Source: Phytophthora sp. 'mugwort'
Taxonomy: Eukaryota > Oomycota > Peronosporomycetes > Peronosporales > Peronosporaceae
Length of the DNA: 64,000 nucleotides
Direction of reading: 5' to 3'
NCBI GenBank assembly: GCA_033558025.1
Contig: JAUCEF010000004.1
Coordinates: forward strand, 3,720,001 to 3,784,000
The translations under genes were made by a program, and so were the position numbers. Within the stretch, counting starts at the first letter, position 1; every line of letters begins with the position of its first letter. Of this stretch, positions 62,826-64,000 are shown one piece after another. The notes beneath the pieces were generated by a model. That model was not told the origin of the DNA, did not search any database, and saw only the letters and a program-made list of their open reading frames with translations.

Positions 62826-64000
62826 GCACAATACAGACAACGACCGGCAAAAAAAAACCGACAGCAAAATACGGCACGAGAGAGTGGTACTCCTAAGTTT
62901 GTATCGCGAAAAAATCAGATCTTTTTAGCCAATCAAAATTATGAAATGCTTGCGTATTTTCATGTAAAATGGCTGTTTGCTTCAGAGCCGAAACTATCAA
63001 AAGCATAAGATGCCCCATGGAGCGGCCCTAACTTTAGCTGCAATAAGTAGGTGTATAAGATGGTCAAGTACTTTTAAAAAAACACTATGGTTAAAGTTTA
63101 ACCCCAATATATCGGATTAGGGACAGAAGTCAATTCCACCTAACTTATTACTATTAGTAAAGACAGCACTTATCCATAAGAGCTGTCCTGGGCCAAATGC
63201 ATATGAAAATCGGCCGACAAGTGTATTTTTGTCCTTGTTACATAACTTGTGGAGCAGAATAACAACTTATTTGCTTTGTTTTTTTTGCACATTTAGGTCT
63301 GATTATGTGCACTACTGTTTTCTTGGGATCTGTCAAATCAGTTTTGAGCCTTTAAATTTGTTTTAGTTTTAACCAATCAGACGTCTTTATTCCGATGTGG
63401 TGTATTTTGCTGTCGTTTTCAAATCGGGTTCTTAACTACGGCGGATGGAGTTCATCAGGGTGCGTATTTGCCGGTCGTTGTCCCTAGTTTATATAAGCTT
63501 CAAATACCAAGTGGATACTGTAGCAATCTCCTTGTGAACGTGGGCCGCACCCGCCGGTCAGAGCACGCTGCGGAGTAGTACGATGCCTTGAGTTTACAAA
63601 TGAAACACTTCGCTGCACTCGATTGCCAGCTGAATGTGCACGAGCGTTCTGAGCGAGCTCAATGAAGGGCTTCAGAATGTGCGAGGCTTATGACGCACAT
63701 TTTGAGTCAGAAGTCTTATATCCAAAAGGCAGCAGCAACCAACATCACTTACCGACCCGTAGCCCTCTTCTGGGTCGAGGGTAGACCCTCGTGCCAAGCG
63801 GCGCGTAATGTACTCATTGCATGTGGGTTGTTGTGAGAGTTGCGAGATGCAGTTAGAAAAAACGAGTATATTCCATCGTGCAAGCAGCTCTAGAAATCGG
63901 TGGCGATTACTCCGAGTACAGATATGTGTCGAAATTTGAGTAATTACTATTTCTCAATAACAAAAAGAAGATAGGCATGGATAGCGTAGACAATCAACCC
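62826..64000. other. AT-rich end of window without recognisable gene
   Basis: No domain-bearing frame on either strand. Poly-A/T runs are common (62850, 63075, 63280). The last 300 bp are less AT-rich but still without a gene. Confidence 0.5.

Noticed and set aside
1..64000. RXLR or Crinkler-type effector genes
   Set aside because: No frame with a signal peptide followed by RXLR/EER or LFLAK-like motifs was found by eye.
1..64000. tRNA, rRNA and snRNA genes
   Set aside because: No cloverleaf with A and B boxes and no rRNA signature was recognised. A covariance-model scan would be needed to exclude short RNAs.

Overview
The window is nuclear DNA of an oomycete, most likely Phytophthora or a close relative; the species cannot be fixed from sequence alone. 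The grounds are compact genes with short introns (about 75-100 bp) that favour GTACGT-type donors and CTAAC branch points, intergenic gaps often below 400 bp, Inr-like elements close to start codons, a single-chain beta-alpha fused fatty acid synthase, a PH-domain MAP kinase, and decayed Ty3/gypsy, pogo-like and MULE-like transposon relics. There is no operon, CRISPR or prokaryotic signal.

Layout. 1-6.7 kb is a transposon graveyard: a chromodomain Ty3/gypsy relic (+), a double hairpin, and a pogo-type DDE transposase relic (-). 6.8-8.0 kb has a SHAQKYF-class Myb protein, followed by about 3 kb without a recognisable gene. 10.9-21.5 kb is a dense housekeeping block: an acidic protein with an RVSF motif, an At4g28440-like OB-fold ssDNA-binding protein, ribosomal eS17, centrin, ORC3, RPB10/RPABC5 and a large acidic nuclear-type protein. 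22-25.8 kb is a cysteine synthase cluster: a wrecked relic, a plain (cytosolic-type) copy and a copy with a mitochondrial-type leader; the two intact genes share the order of three promoter motifs. 26.1-38.9 kb holds a small unknown gene and a 12.15-kb uninterrupted type I fatty acid synthase gene with two ACP domains.

40-56 kb is again dense: PH/SnoaL-like/C2-like/MAPK fusion kinase, mitochondrial uS9, ESCRT-III Snf7, a Golgi-type glycosyltransferase, SEC13 (five exons), PEN-2 (gamma-secretase), a GYPPQ-repeat protein, PIG-S (GPI transamidase), PAT1 (mRNA decay) and a multi-pass membrane protein. 56.5-61.55 kb is a large, nearly perfect inverted duplication (two arms of 2,246 bp around a 570-bp spacer), each arm carrying the same 216-residue protein with a C-x6-C-x15-C-x2-H motif, in convergent orientation. 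The right arm runs into a hairpin and a MULE-like transposase relic; the last 1.2 kb holds no recognisable gene.

Functionally the genes are mostly independent housekeeping units. The loose themes are membrane/secretory biology (SEC13, PEN-2, PIG-S, Snf7, glycosyltransferase) and replication/DNA (ORC3, OB-fold protein). Intron boundaries were set by hand from reading frame, splice-site sequence and family conservation.
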